Of a stretch of DNA of 64,000 nucleotides, positions 25,329-34,453 are shown in pieces. The translations under genes were made by a program, and so were the position numbers. Each line of letters opens with the position of its first letter. The first letter of the stretch is position 1. The DNA is taken from contig NZ_JAPEMM010000002.1 of assembly GCF_026342735.1 (NCBI RefSeq), positions 1-64,000 on the forward strand, read 5' to 3'. Under the pieces are notes generated by a model, which saw nothing but the letters and a program-made list of their open reading frames with translations, was not told the origin of the DNA and searched no databases. The stretch is from Streptomyces sp. NBC_00193. Its GTDB lineage: Bacteria; Actinomycetota; Actinomycetes; Streptomycetales; Streptomycetaceae.

Positions 25329-26035
25329 GAACAGGTCTCCAGCATCTCAGTCAGCTTCTTCTTCTCGCCATCGGTCACCGTGAGCTGATAGCTGGCCTTC
25401 ACGTTCGTCCACGCCGTCGCGTACGTGCACCAGTAGCCCTTGGTCGGCGGCTGCCAGTCCTCGGGGCCCTGGTCGCCCTTGGACCGGTTCGTCGCCGCCG
25501 ACACCGCCAGAAGCTGGGGGTGGGTCAGATCGTTCGCGAACTCCTTGCGCCGCTCCGCCGTCCACGACCCGGCCCCGGACCGCCAGGCATTGGCGAGGGG
25601 GACCATGTGGTCGATGTCGAGCTTCCCGGCGTCGGTGACGGTGATCCCGTCGTAGACCGAGACCCAGGTCCCGGAGACGGCCTTGCACGCGGCATCGCGC
25701 TTCACGTCCTTGCCCGCACGCTCCAGGACGACTTCGCGGGTGTCGCAACTGTCGCCCTGCCCGGCCCAGTGCGTGAACTTCTCCCGGCTGTACCCCGTCA
25801 TCGCTTTCTGACCCGCGACCTTCAGTCCGGAGAGCTGGCTGCGGGCGACCGCTGTCGTCGACAGGCCCGGGAGCGCCGGAGCTCCCGGCGCACCCTGTGC
25901 TCCGCCCTTGCCCTGACTGGGCGGGGACGGCTTGCCGTCACCTTCAGCGGACACCCCCGGATTGCAGGCCGCGAGACCTGCCGCCAGCAGAACAGCCGTC
26001 ACCGCACGGACACCCGCACGCATCTGACGAGGCAT
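25325..26035 (-). CDS. Secreted HNH-family nuclease (lipoprotein)
   Basis: The start at the ATG complementary to 26033-26035 gives 236 residues. The signal peptide has a lipobox (VLLAAGLAACNPG), followed by a Pro/Gly linker to ~residue 60. The C-terminal domain is the DUF1524/PF07510-like HNH module seen in many secreted actinobacterial proteins: SCDTREVVLER, then KLDIDHMVPLANAW (HNH His-Asp), FANDLTHPQLLAVSAATNRSK (Asn) and YWCTYATAWTNVK. Paired Cys residues suggest disulfides. It would act outside the cell, for example in nutrient scavenging or competition. The longer frame upstream of 26035 is Arg-rich and not coding. Confidence 0.88.
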   Translation of the reverse strand: MPRQMRAGVRAVTAVLLAAGLAACNPGVSAEGDGKPSPPSQGKGGAQGAPGAPALPGLSTTAVARSQLSGLKVAGQKAMTGYSREKFTHWAGQGDSCDTREVVLERAGKDVKRDAACKAVSGTWVSVYDGITVTDAGKLDIDHMVPLANAWRSGAGSWTAERRKEFANDLTHPQLLAVSAATNRSKGDQGPEDWQPPTKGYWCTYATAWTNVKASYQLTVTDGEKKKLTEMLETCS

Positions 26036-26223
26036 AACCACCCCAAACCCTCTTGAAAAGTACCTCCGCGACCTTACCCACCGCGCATACCCCACAAAGA
26101 CCACCCCGGTCCCCGCCAGCCGAAATCCCGGTGCACCCGCTGCCCTTGCGATCCCCAGGGCCGGAAGCGCCGCGGCCCGGAAGCAGGGTGGACTGTGGAG
26201 GTAGCGGTGCCGCGCAGGTCGTG

Positions 26224-26493
26224 TCAGGCGTCGGGGTCGATCCCGGCCTGACGGGCCGCGTGACGCCGCACTTCCTCCGACGCGGGAATGCGCGGCTGCG
26301 GGAGCCGTACGAGGGTCAGGCCGTGGAACACGGTGCGGAAGGCCGTGACGAGCACCAGGATCAGACTCAGCGCGAAGGCCAGGTGCGCGGTCCGGTCGAA
26401 GCCGTAGTGAGCCGCGCCCCAGCCAACGGCGGTGACCCCCGCGGCGAGAAGGAAGCCGTCCAAGGCGATCCGTTCCCGACGGCTCAGCCTCAT
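26224..26493 (-). CDS. Small two-helix membrane protein
   Basis: The 89-residue product starts at the ATG complementary to 26491-26493 behind a strong GGAGGGAT site. Two hydrophobic segments are present (LDGFLLAAGVTAVGWGAAHY and AHLAFALSLILVLVTAFRTV), then a basic tail (LPQPRIPASEEVRRHAARQA). It lies between two HNH nuclease genes, divergent from the second. Function unknown. Confidence 0.65.
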   Translation of the reverse strand: MRLSRRERIALDGFLLAAGVTAVGWGAAHYGFDRTAHLAFALSLILVLVTAFRTVFHGLTLVRLPQPRIPASEEVRRHAARQAGIDPDA

Positions 26494-26825
26494 GCCCTAT
26501 CCCTCCGACGTGCCGTGTTCGACCCGTCGGAGCCTGCCACCGGCCACCGGCGTCCATGCCGGACGCGAGGGTGAGGCGTTGGAAACATGTGCGGGCCAGG
26601 ACGTGGGCCGGGCGCCGAGGAACCCTGTGCGGGAGCACCCCCTCCGCCAGCACCAGCACTCCGTACGCGTCTTCGCCCACACGCACGTCCGGCGCAGCCC
26701 CGCAAGCACGGGTCCACCGGGCTGGAGGAAGAAGATCGATTCTGCGGTGAAACCGGCCACCCGGCCGAGTGAGCTGCCTCGAATCCCCCTTCCACACGGG
26801 CCGCATGCCCGGCTAAAACCCGACC
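26494..26825. other. Gap upstream of second HNH gene
   Basis: This 332-bp gap lies between divergent genes. The overlapping frames are Arg/Pro/Gly-rich shadows. It presumably holds the promoters of both flanking genes; I see no clear boxes or repeats. Confidence 0.35.
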
Positions 26826-27302
26826 ATGATCAACAATCTGCTGCGCCGCGGCCTGCCCGCACTCGCCCTCGCCGCCCTCCCCCTGCTCACCACCACCGTC
26901 GCGCCGGCCGCTGCCAACACGCCGCCCGCGAAGGCAAGCTCCCCCGCCCAGCACGACCTCGTCGACAGCACCGGCGCCGCGGCGCCGGGCGCGGCCGGGG
27001 TGCGGGCGCCGCTGCCGTTGTTCGAGGCGATCGATCGGCTCCCTGTTGCCGTCGAGCACCGCGAGGGCTACAAGCGGGACCTGTACAAGCACTGGAACAA
27101 GGGCCTCAACAGCGGCGACGGCTGCGACACCCGCCGGGAGGTCATCCTGGCCGAAGCCGTAACGGCACCTCAGGTCGCGGCCGGCTGCAAGCTGACCGGC
27201 GGATCCTGGCGCAGCCCGTACGACAACCTCGTTGTCACCGACGCCGGCCGCCTCGACGTAGACCACTTCATCCCGTTGGCTGAGGTCTACGACTCTAAGT
27301 AG
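26826..27302 (+). pseudogene. Second secreted HNH nuclease, 5' part (split by insertion)
   Basis: ATG 26826 begins a signal peptide (ALALAALPLLTTTVAPAAA) and a mature part with EGYKRDLYKHWNKGLNSGDG, CDTRREVILAEAV and the HNH core RLDVDHFIPLAEVYDS. It then stops at TAG 27300-27302 within the active site. The missing end (AYANDQNSPDTLIAVSAASN and onward) lies at 32482-32765, so the gene was cut by the ~5.2-kb element between them. The paralogue at 25325-26035 shows the intact layout. The truncated product would lack the catalytic Asn region and be inactive. Confidence 0.85.
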
Positions 27303-27433
27303 GCGGAGTTGGGCTGGACGCATCATTCCGCCGCTTTCGCAGGCGGCGCGGTGCGGCCTGAGAACGGGGGTGTCACTCGTCCAGGTGAGGGTGTGGGGTT
27401 CTGGACCTGGGGTGGAGTATCCGACGCCACGAT

Positions 27434-27450
27434 GTTGCATTCGATGCAAC
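27434..27450. promoter_or_regulatory. Palindromic operator-like site before integrase operon
   Basis: GTTGCAT-TCG-ATGCAAC is a perfect 7-bp inverted repeat 22 bases before the integrase start. Its symmetry and position suit a repressor site, perhaps for the HTH protein of the same operon (inference). Confidence 0.5.
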
Positions 27451-27471
27451 CGTCGGAGGTGTGGGGTGGGT

Positions 27472-28587
27472 GTGGCAGACGTGCCGGGTGCAATCCGGCT
27501 GGTCCGCGCAGGCAACGTCCGTGCTCTGGACCCGGAGCCCGCCATGTTCGACGCCATGCTGCGCGGATGGCAGGACCAACAGCGGAGCCGACTTCTAACG
27601 ACGAAGACGATCGTGGACCGGCTGAGCCTGGTACGTCGGTTCGCCGAGTTCACAGGCACATATCCGTGGGACTGGACGCCCGAGGACGTCGAGGCGTACT
27701 TCTCGGTGCGGCTCTCCCGCGGTGAACTCTCCTGGTCCACGGTGCGAGGACAACAGGGCTCTCTGGAGATGTTCTGCGCGTTCATCACCGACGGGCGATA
27801 TGGATGGGCAGCGGGCTGCCTGGAGGAGTTCGGCCGGTTCCCGGTCCAGGTGTGCCACGACTGGAACACCGCCCAGCACGTCGCCGCCTATGAGGGGCGT
27901 CCCGGCCGGCGCGCGTTCACCTACGACGAGCTCCAGACGCTTTTCGATGCGGCGGACGATCGGGTGGAACAGATTCGCAAGCGGGGCCGCAAGGGGGTGC
28001 TAGCCGCTTGGCGGGACTCGGTTCTGGTCAAGCAGGTCTACGCGTACGGGACCCGGCGCCGGGAGACTTCGATGCTCGACCTGCCAGACCTGCGGCACAA
28101 CCCCCGCGCACCCCAGTACGGGCGGCTCGGTGCCCTCGAAGTCCGGTACGGGAAGGCGTCCCGAGGGAGTCCGCCGAAGCGCAGGACCGTGCTGACCGTG
28201 CCCGAGCTCGACTGGATCGTCCCGGTCGTCCTGGAGTGGGTCGATGAGGTCCGGGGCGGGTTCTCCCCCGGCCGGCACCCCGCCCTGTGGGTCTCTGAGC
28301 GCCGTGGCCGGCTCGGAGGCCGGCGCCTTGACGAGATCTTCTCCACCCTCCGCGAGCATGCCGGTCTGCCCGCGGAGTTGGACCTGCACTGCCTGCGGCA
28401 CACCTACATCACGCATCTGGTCGAGTTCGGGTATCCGGAGCGGTTCGTCCAAGAGCAGGTCGGCCATTCCTACGCGGCGACGACCGCTCTGTACACGTGG
28501 GTGTCGGACGAGTACCGCAACCGACTGATCGAGGCTGCGATCCACAAACGACTGGAGCCCGCTGAAGGGAGGGTGTTGCCGCGGTGA
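27472..28587 (+). CDS. Tyrosine recombinase/integrase
   Basis: Start GTG 27472 (VADVPGAIRLVRAG) is chosen because the coding look begins there and GGAGG lies ~13 bases upstream; product 371 residues. The N-terminal SAM-like domain binds DNA (LTTKTIVDRLSLVRRFAEFT). The catalytic domain has the first Arg in YAYGTRRRETSMLDL, the H-x-x-R box in LHCLRHTYITHLVEFG, and the last His and Tyr in VGHSYAATTALYTWV. All active-site residues are present. It overlaps the next gene by 4 bp and is the likely engine of the element. Confidence 0.92.
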   Translation: MADVPGAIRLVRAGNVRALDPEPAMFDAMLRGWQDQQRSRLLTTKTIVDRLSLVRRFAEFTGTYPWDWTPEDVEAYFSVRLSRGELSWSTVRGQQGSLEMFCAFITDGRYGWAAGCLEEFGRFPVQVCHDWNTAQHVAAYEGRPGRRAFTYDELQTLFDAADDRVEQIRKRGRKGVLAAWRDSVLVKQVYAYGTRRRETSMLDLPDLRHNPRAPQYGRLGALEVRYGKASRGSPPKRRTVLTVPELDWIVPVVLEWVDEVRGGFSPGRHPALWVSERRGRLGGRRLDEIFSTLREHAGLPAELDLHCLRHTYITHLVEFGYPERFVQEQVGHSYAATTALYTWVSDEYRNRLIEAAIHKRLEPAEGRVLPR

Positions 28588-28919
28588 TGAAGAGGATGAG
28601 GTTCACATGGAATCTGCGTCGGCTGATGGCGGAGCGGGACATGTATCAGACCACCGACCTGGTCCCCTTGCTGGCCGAGTACGGCGTGCATCTCTCGCGG
28701 GAGCAGGTGTTCCGGCTGGTCACCCAGCCTCCACAGCGGCTGTCGATGGACACCCTCGCTGCCCTGTGCGGCATCCTCGGCGTCACTCCGGCGGACCTGA
28801 TCGAGGTTGCCGAGACCCACGTGCAGGTAGCGAAGCCCACCGCCACCGGCGAGACCACCGGTACGGCGAAGGCTCCACCCGCCCGGCGCGTTCGCGTCCG
28901 GCGCCCGGGTGAGCGGTGA
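28584..28919 (+). CDS. Small Cro/C1-type HTH protein
   Basis: The 111-residue product overlaps both neighbours by 4 bp (ATGA and GTGA). An XRE-type HTH is clear: NLRRLMAERDMYQTTDLVPL, LSREQVFRLVTQPPQRLSMD and TLAALCGILGVTPADLIEV. The last ~35 residues are a Thr/Ala-rich, then Arg-rich tail. It may direct recombinase assembly or repress the operon via the palindrome at 27434-27450. Similar small HTH genes sit between two integrase-like genes in other actinobacterial elements (recalled, not searched). Confidence 0.85.
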   Translation: MMKRMRFTWNLRRLMAERDMYQTTDLVPLLAEYGVHLSREQVFRLVTQPPQRLSMDTLAALCGILGVTPADLIEVAETHVQVAKPTATGETTGTAKAPPARRVRVRRPGER

Positions 28920-30877
28920 GCGGCCCGGTGCCCGTACCGGCCTCGTGGGAGGAACTCGCGGAGCGCATCAACCGGTTCCTGCCCGACCTCACGCCCGACG
29001 AGGCGGATCGGGTTGTGGCCGGGCTGACCCCGTCGGCCCGGGGGCGGATCCGGGCCCACCTCGCAGCTCACCCCGACGCACTGGTCAGCGGGGCGTCCCT
29101 GGCTCCGCGATCGGTCCAGGCCCTCATCACCACCCTCACCGAACTCGGTGTCGCTGGGGTACGGGCACCGGACTGTCTTCGGTGTGGTCGCGCCCGGCTG
29201 TTGCGCCGGGCGGTGGCCGGCGGCAGGGTCTGCCTCGGCTGCGAGGGCATCCTGGCCGCGCAGTCCGACGTCGGCCCTTGCGCCGCCTGCGGAGAGAGCC
29301 GTCCCCGCCCGAGTTACAAGACCTGCGGACCTTGCCGCCGGCGGCAGCTATCGGCTGGCAGGGCCTGCTCGGCCTGTGGGAATCGCTCGTTCATGGAACC
29401 GTGCGCGAACTGCCGGCCACGACCGACGGTGCCGTGCGCGCTGTGCGGGGTCAGCGCACCGGTGTGTGCCCGGTGGCCGCTCGGGCCGGTCTGCAAGCCG
29501 TGCTACCGCGAAGCCCGGCGCCGACCCGGCTTGTGCCCGGCCTGCGGCAAACGCCGCGTATTGATCGCTCGCGCGGAGGGCCGCAGAGTCTGCGGGCCAT
29601 GCGACGGGCACGCGGATCCACACGCCTGCCCGCGCTGCGCCGAGCCTCGCTCCTACCAGGTAAAAGGCGTCTGCGACCGATGTGCGGTGCACGATCGTCT
29701 CAGCGCGCTGTTCTCCGCCGTCCCGGACGACGGCCGCGGTGCGTACGCGCACATGCGGGCAGCTCTGACCGACTGTCCTGAACCCGGCACCGTCCTAAAC
29801 TGGCTGCGCAACTCCCACTCCGCGCGCCTGCTCGGCGACCTCGTGGCCACGGGCCGGCCGCTCACCCACCTCGACCTCGATGCCACGGCGGGAGACGGCC
29901 GGGCCGCCCCCCGAACCGTCGACTACCTGCGCGGCCTCCTCGTCGCCTACCAGGTGCTGCCGGAGCGGGACGAGCTGTCCGCCCGGATCGAACGCCACCT
30001 GGACCGGGTTGTCGCCCGGCACCCCGAGCACGCCCTGCTGCTCCGGTCCTACGTGCGCTGGTCACTGCTGCCGCGGGCCCGACGCCACGAGCGGCTGCGC
30101 GGCGGCGGGTTCCTCGGCCGGGTCCGCGCGGCCTACTCCCGGATCAACCGGGCCGCCGAGTTCCTGACCGCGATGGCCGCGCAAGGACGGCTCCTGCGGG
30201 AGGTGACCCAGCATGATGTCGACGCGTGGCTCGCGATCAACCCCGGCACACGTTTCACAGTTCGGGACTTCATCGTCTGGGCGACCCGCCGCGGCCACGC
30301 ACGCCCCCTCGATGTCGCCCACTGGCCCAAAAAGGATCCGGTCAGCCTGGCCGAGGACTCCCACTGGGAACTGCTCCACCAGTGCCTCACCGACACCGAC
30401 CTGCCGCTCGACGTTCGCGGAGCCGGGGCCATCCTCCTGCTATTCGGCCAGCACCTGACCCGGATCGCCGCCCTGACCACCCACGCCGTCACCACCGTCG
30501 GCGAGAACACCTTCCTGACCCTCGATCTCACCCCCATCCCCCTGCCCGGATCCTTGGCCGGACTGTTGACCGACCTCACGGACATGCCGCCCCCGACTAA
30601 CTGGGCGGCGAACTCCTCTCAGGACTGGCTGTTCCCCGGAGACCGCCCAGGACAGCACCTCTCCGCCACCGTCCTCGGCCGCCGTCTGGCCGCCCACAAC
30701 ATCCCCAACCGGCCCGCCCGCGCCACCGCCCTCGTCGCCTTCGCCCAGGACCTGCCCCCAGCGGTCCTCGGACCGATGCTCGGCCTCCACCCCGTCACCG
30801 CCGCCCACTGGCGGCGACGCGCCTCCACCGACTGGACCACCTACCTAGAAGCACGCCTGGCCACCCCACTGCCCTGA
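28916..30877 (+). CDS. Zinc-knuckle protein with recombinase-like C-terminus
   Basis: This is a 653-residue product starting at GTG 28916, in the 4-bp overlap. The N-terminal ~75 residues are helical. Residues ~80-260 are an array of about seven CxxC pairs (CLRCGRA, CLGCEG, CAACGES, CGPCRRRQ, CSACGNR, CANCRP, CPACGKRRV, CPRCAEP, CDRCAV), a likely multi-zinc nucleic-acid-binding region. The C-terminal ~350 residues resemble a tyrosine recombinase SAM-like plus catalytic fold (RAAEFLTAMAAQGRLLREVT; LLFGQHLTRIAALTTHAV; LGPMLGLHPVTAAHWRRR). Clear RHRY residues are not all seen, so it may be a non-catalytic partner. Confidence 0.75.
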   Translation: MSGPVPVPASWEELAERINRFLPDLTPDEADRVVAGLTPSARGRIRAHLAAHPDALVSGASLAPRSVQALITTLTELGVAGVRAPDCLRCGRARLLRRAVAGGRVCLGCEGILAAQSDVGPCAACGESRPRPSYKTCGPCRRRQLSAGRACSACGNRSFMEPCANCRPRPTVPCALCGVSAPVCARWPLGPVCKPCYREARRRPGLCPACGKRRVLIARAEGRRVCGPCDGHADPHACPRCAEPRSYQVKGVCDRCAVHDRLSALFSAVPDDGRGAYAHMRAALTDCPEPGTVLNWLRNSHSARLLGDLVATGRPLTHLDLDATAGDGRAAPRTVDYLRGLLVAYQVLPERDELSARIERHLDRVVARHPEHALLLRSYVRWSLLPRARRHERLRGGGFLGRVRAAYSRINRAAEFLTAMAAQGRLLREVTQHDVDAWLAINPGTRFTVRDFIVWATRRGHARPLDVAHWPKKDPVSLAEDSHWELLHQCLTDTDLPLDVRGAGAILLLFGQHLTRIAALTTHAVTTVGENTFLTLDLTPIPLPGSLAGLLTDLTDMPPPTNWAANSSQDWLFPGDRPGQHLSATVLGRRLAAHNIPNRPARATALVAFAQDLPPAVLGPMLGLHPVTAAHWRRRASTDWTTYLEARLATPLP

Positions 30878-31063
30878 ACCGGCCGTCGTCGAACCTGCGC
30901 TGGGTGCCGGTCCGCAGGGACCGTACGGAGTGTCGTTTCGTCGGCGAATCCAGGTAGCAATCGGGTGACCCAGACGGAGGGGCCGTCCGCCTGCCAACGG
31001 CCGGCCATGGTGAAGGGGGACAGAGCTGGCCGATTGAGCGGGCAGTCCGGATAGCGTGGGCGC

Positions 31064-32425
31064 ATGGTCCACCTCAAGCAGCCGCATCTGTCCGGGCTGG
31101 GGAGAAACCCCGCCGCCCCAGTCGAAGTCATGGTGCGGTTGGCCTCGCACCCCGCTGGCCGACACGGACTGGCGACGCGCAAGGGGCAACTACCGGATGC
31201 GGTGGTTGAAGCCCTGCTGACGCACGGCGGCAGCGATACGGCAGTGAGCCTGCACAGGCATCGGGTCTCCCCGGCGATGCGCGCCAGGATCGCCGAGCAC
31301 CCCGATCCGGCGATCCGCGACGCCTACGCGGACTTTGTCCGGACCATGGTGGAGCGCGGGGTGCCGATGAGTATCGAGGACCTGGTCGAGGCCTACGGCC
31401 GAATACCGACGGAGCTCGCGGCCGCCTCCGATCCCAAGGTGCGCGCAATGGTCGCAGCCACCTGGCGAGACCGGCCGGTCACCGTGCAGCTGGCCCTGCT
31501 CACCGACCCGGACCCCGGGGTGCGTGCTGCAGCCACCAGAGCCGGGCACCCGGGCGTCCCTGACGACTACTACGAGCGCTGCCTCGCCGATCCGGCCGTC
31601 CAGGCCAACATCGCTCGGCGTCTCCCGCTGACGTTCGACCAGTTCACGCTGCTCCTGGCGACCGGGGACACGGAGGTGCTACACGCCGTGGCCGGCAACC
31701 CTCATCTGACCGCCGACATGGTGACCTACCTGCAGGGCAGCGAGGACCCGCACGTGCGCGTCGCGATGGCCTACAGCCGCCACACCGCCCCCGACACCCG
31801 CGACCGGCTGCTCGCGCTGGTGGAGGCCGAAGACGAGTCCGGCAGCGACGACGCGGGCCTCGCACTCCGCTGGTCGCCCTACACCCCCAATTGGCTGCGG
31901 GATGCGCCGCTGGCCGAGCGGCTGGCCTACCTGCAGTGCCCGCATGTGGTGTTCCGGCGAGAAGTAGCGGCCAGCAGGGACCTGCCGGATCATGCGTGGC
32001 GGCAACTGGACGACGACCCCGACGTGTCCGTCCGGCGCGCGGCCGCCCACCGACCCGACACACCGCCGCAGGTCCTCCTGCGGCTACTCCATGCCTACGG
32101 CGACCTCTCCCACATCCGGCCCATGCTGGTGGACCACCCCAACTTCCCGCGACACGAGCTGCGCGGCTTCGTCGAGGAGCAGGACCCGAGAGTACGCATC
32201 CTCGCGCTGAAGGACCTTGAGCTCCCTCCTGCAGACCTGCGGGAGCTGGCAGCCAGCGCCGAGTCGTTCCTGCGTGCCAGCACAGCCCGATACCCCAACA
32301 TCCCCACAGACCTGCTGGAACTGCTCCTGGCGGACCCTGAACCAAGGGTCGCCGATGAAGCTGCGGCCAACCCTCTGCTGCCAAGAGCCCATATGGATCA
32401 CATCCTCGCCAAGGCCGGCCTCTGA
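31064..32425 (+). CDS. Leucine-rich-variant/HEAT-like repeat protein
   Basis: This 453-residue cytoplasmic protein consists of ~24-residue helical repeats such as VSPAMRARIAEHPDPAIRDA, LLTDPDPGVRAAATRAGHPG, LDDDPDVSVRRAAAHRPDTP and LLLADPEPRVADEAAANPLL. The xDPxxxVRxAxA signature matches LRV or HEAT-type scaffolds that bind proteins or nucleic acid. Start ATG 31064 lacks a strong ribosome site. It is the only non-recombinase gene in the integrative element and so may be its cargo, or an older passenger. Related repeat proteins are widespread in Streptomyces with no known task. Confidence 0.75.
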   Translation: MVHLKQPHLSGLGRNPAAPVEVMVRLASHPAGRHGLATRKGQLPDAVVEALLTHGGSDTAVSLHRHRVSPAMRARIAEHPDPAIRDAYADFVRTMVERGVPMSIEDLVEAYGRIPTELAAASDPKVRAMVAATWRDRPVTVQLALLTDPDPGVRAAATRAGHPGVPDDYYERCLADPAVQANIARRLPLTFDQFTLLLATGDTEVLHAVAGNPHLTADMVTYLQGSEDPHVRVAMAYSRHTAPDTRDRLLALVEAEDESGSDDAGLALRWSPYTPNWLRDAPLAERLAYLQCPHVVFRREVAASRDLPDHAWRQLDDDPDVSVRRAAAHRPDTPPQVLLRLLHAYGDLSHIRPMLVDHPNFPRHELRGFVEEQDPRVRILALKDLELPPADLRELAASAESFLRASTARYPNIPTDLLELLLADPEPRVADEAAANPLLPRAHMDHILAKAGL

Positions 32426-32481
32426 CAGGCATGGACCCTGGCGGAATACCGCACGCTTCGATTAGCGCTCCCCACCAGTTG

Positions 32482-32765
32482 AGCAGGCGCCGTGGTCGGC
32501 GGCTCGGCGAGAGGCATATGCCAACGACCAGAACAGCCCCGACACCCTGATCGCGGTCTCCGCCGCCTCCAACAGGTCCAAGAGCGACAAGGACCCGGCG
32601 GAGTGGCTGCCCTCGGACGGCTCCTACCACTGCACCTACGCAGCCACCTGGGTCGGAACCAAGCTGCGCTGGGACCTGGCAGCCGACGACGCGGAGGTCC
32701 AGGCCCTCCTCGGCCTCGCTGAAGACTGCCCCACCACGACCGTCGCCTACGAGACCGTTCCGTAG
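32482..32765 (+). pseudogene. Second HNH nuclease, 3' part
   Basis: After the insertion the HNH frame resumes as WSAARREAYANDQNSPDTLI, then AVSAASNRSKSDKDPAEWLP (catalytic Asn region) and YHCTYAATWVGTKLRWDLAA, ending at TAG 32763-32765. It fits directly onto the N-terminal part ending at 27302. It has no start codon of its own and is followed by a hairpin. Confidence 0.85.
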
Positions 32766-32787
32766 CAGGGCCACCCGAACGGGCTCC

Positions 32788-32817
32788 GCCTGCGGCCTGC
32801 CGACGCCGGCCGCAGGC
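32788..32817 (+). terminator. Hairpin terminator after HNH 3' part
   Basis: Arms GCCTGCGGCC (32788-32797) and GGCCGCAGGC (32808-32817) pair perfectly around a 10-base loop, 22 bases after the HNH stop. Confidence 0.75.
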
Positions 32818-32990
32818 CCATACATGACCGTACTGCGCGAACCGGGACCGTCGGACCGGGAGACCGGCCAGCACGTGACGCCGGGCAGCGGTGGAGCCGC
32901 CTGCCGCGCCCCTCACCACCAGCTCGGGCCACGGTGAGTGGCCTCAAAGCGGGCGACGACGGAAGCCACCTGTGGGGGGCCTGCCTGAGG

Positions 32991-34064
32991 TCAGCCGTGA
33001 TCTTCCCAGTCGGCCGTGCAGAACCGCGCTTCGCTGACGGAGATGTCCCCTGCTCTGGCAGCTCGCACGTACATGTTGAGCCCGTCCGGCCCCATGTCGC
33101 CGCCGCATCCGACCACCAGACCCATCTCCTCGTTCTCCGCGCGCTGCACCAGAGCATCGTCGATGGCCACGACGCTCCCGCCGATGAGATCAAGGCCGTC
33201 GAAGGCGACCTGAGGGCCGGTACACCCGTGCACGGTCACAGCCCCGAGAGTGGGGCCACCGACCCGGTTCCAGTAGTGCGCGGTTACCCCGGCCTCGTCG
33301 AACTCGTCCTCGTTCAGCATCCACTGCCCGGACTGGCGGTAAAAGGCGTAGGGGAAGTGGCCTCGGCGGGCGGCCGGTGCCTCGCCGCCCAGCGCGGCAG
33401 CCACCTGTAGCGGGTTCATCCCGAACCGGAGCGGGCCCACGCTCTGCAGCGGTGTCCACTCCCAGCGCGGCCGGTCCACCACGGGCCGCACCGGCCACGC
33501 CCCGGGGTTGGCCGCCCTTTCGCAGACGTCCTGCCAGGCGATGACCGGGGCGGCTCCGTACGGGTCCTGCGCCAATTCAGACGCGACCAGCAGCGCGCTG
33601 CTGATCACCTTGTCCGTCCGCGCTGTATACCCCTTGGAGTGCAGGATCCGCTCGGGCACAGTCCCCATGGACACACCCCAGGCCGCGATCTCCGGGTCAC
33701 CGCTCCAGTTCACCCGGACCTCCGCGCCCTGTCGGCGTGCCAGTTCGTGGATGTCCGCATGGGCCTCAGAGGGCACCCGGGCGATCAATTCGACGTCCCC
33801 GACCTCCACTCGCGGCCCGGCGAGCCCGTCAACCGCCACCGCGGCCAGTCGCTGGCCGGGCCCGTAAATCGCAGTCACCCCCTCATCGCTGTACTGCTGC
33901 CAGCACGTTGAGTCCCCCGACCCCTGACTCACAGCTGCGATCGCCCCGCCCAGGGCCGCTTTGACCTCGAAAGGGTGCATCCCGAACCTCAACGGGCCCA
34001 CCCCGGCCAACGGATCCAGCACCCACTGCCGCCGTTCCCCGGGCTCTCTCCTCCACCAACCCAC
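32991..34064 (-). CDS. Tandem-domain immunity-like protein
   Basis: This 357-residue protein starts at GTG 34064. It contains two copies of one domain, opened by LDPLAGVGPLRFGMHPFEVK (residue ~16) and LQSVGPLRFGMNPLQVAAAL (~210). Each is followed by an ALGG turn, a YxxxGVTAxY strand and a DLIGG/DVELIAR-like strand. The same opening (PPNGVQPLRLGMAFDEAMTA) is found in the gene after the RHS toxin at 39217-39708, so all three are one family. Lack of signal peptide and linkage to the RHS locus suggest orphan immunity proteins, divergent from the toxin. Function is inferred. Confidence 0.65.
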   Translation of the reverse strand: MGWWRREPGERRQWVLDPLAGVGPLRFGMHPFEVKAALGGAIAAVSQGSGDSTCWQQYSDEGVTAIYGPGQRLAAVAVDGLAGPRVEVGDVELIARVPSEAHADIHELARRQGAEVRVNWSGDPEIAAWGVSMGTVPERILHSKGYTARTDKVISSALLVASELAQDPYGAAPVIAWQDVCERAANPGAWPVRPVVDRPRWEWTPLQSVGPLRFGMNPLQVAAALGGEAPAARRGHFPYAFYRQSGQWMLNEDEFDEAGVTAHYWNRVGGPTLGAVTVHGCTGPQVAFDGLDLIGGSVVAIDDALVQRAENEEMGLVVGCGGDMGPDGLNMYVRAARAGDISVSEARFCTADWEDHG

Positions 34065-34453
34065 GACAATCGCACCCTTGATCTACGCACTCGGCACCAC
34101 GCCGGTGATCTTGTGGCCACCTTAGGCAGCGCCACCGACACCCGGACGAGGGCCCTGCTGTGCGCTTCAGTTCGGTTCGGCGGCCATCCGATCCTGCATC
34201 TGCTGGTAGACGTGTGGATCGCGAACCGCTTTAGCGATCGACGAGAGCCTCTGGCTGGTCGCCGGTGAGGCCCGGGGCCCCGCCGAGTTCCGCGTTCGGC
34301 CTCGGCCCCGCGGCGCCGGCCGCGTCGTAGCCACGTGATCGACCTGCACCCGCATCGGGTTCGGGGATCGCCGACGCGCATTACCCAAGGATCTGTGCAC
34401 GTGGTAGGACTGTTCGGCTGAATGATCAGTCTTGACCCTGGGGGATGTTTCGC
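34065..34453. promoter_or_regulatory. Divergent gap before RHS toxin
   Basis: This 389-bp region between the tandem immunity-like gene (minus) and the RHS gene (plus) has no credible gene. It must contain the RHS promoter. A GC-poor patch at ~34410-34440 precedes the start; no boxes assigned. Confidence 0.4.

Larger units (their letters stand above)
27303..32481 (+). mobile_element. ~5.2-kb integrative element with three-gene recombinase module
   Basis: The element sits between the two halves of an HNH nuclease gene. It encodes a tyrosine recombinase, a small HTH protein and a zinc-knuckle recombinase-like protein with 4-bp overlaps, then a repeat protein as cargo. Edges are placed by where HNH homology stops (after VYDS) and resumes (before WSAARREAYAN), so each is uncertain by ~15 bases. 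No clear terminal inverted repeats were found, which fits site-specific integration by tyrosine recombinases. Its right-end ~40 bases recur at 39904-39955 next to another HNH fragment. Organisation resembles Tn554/recombinase-in-trio elements. Confidence 0.75.
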
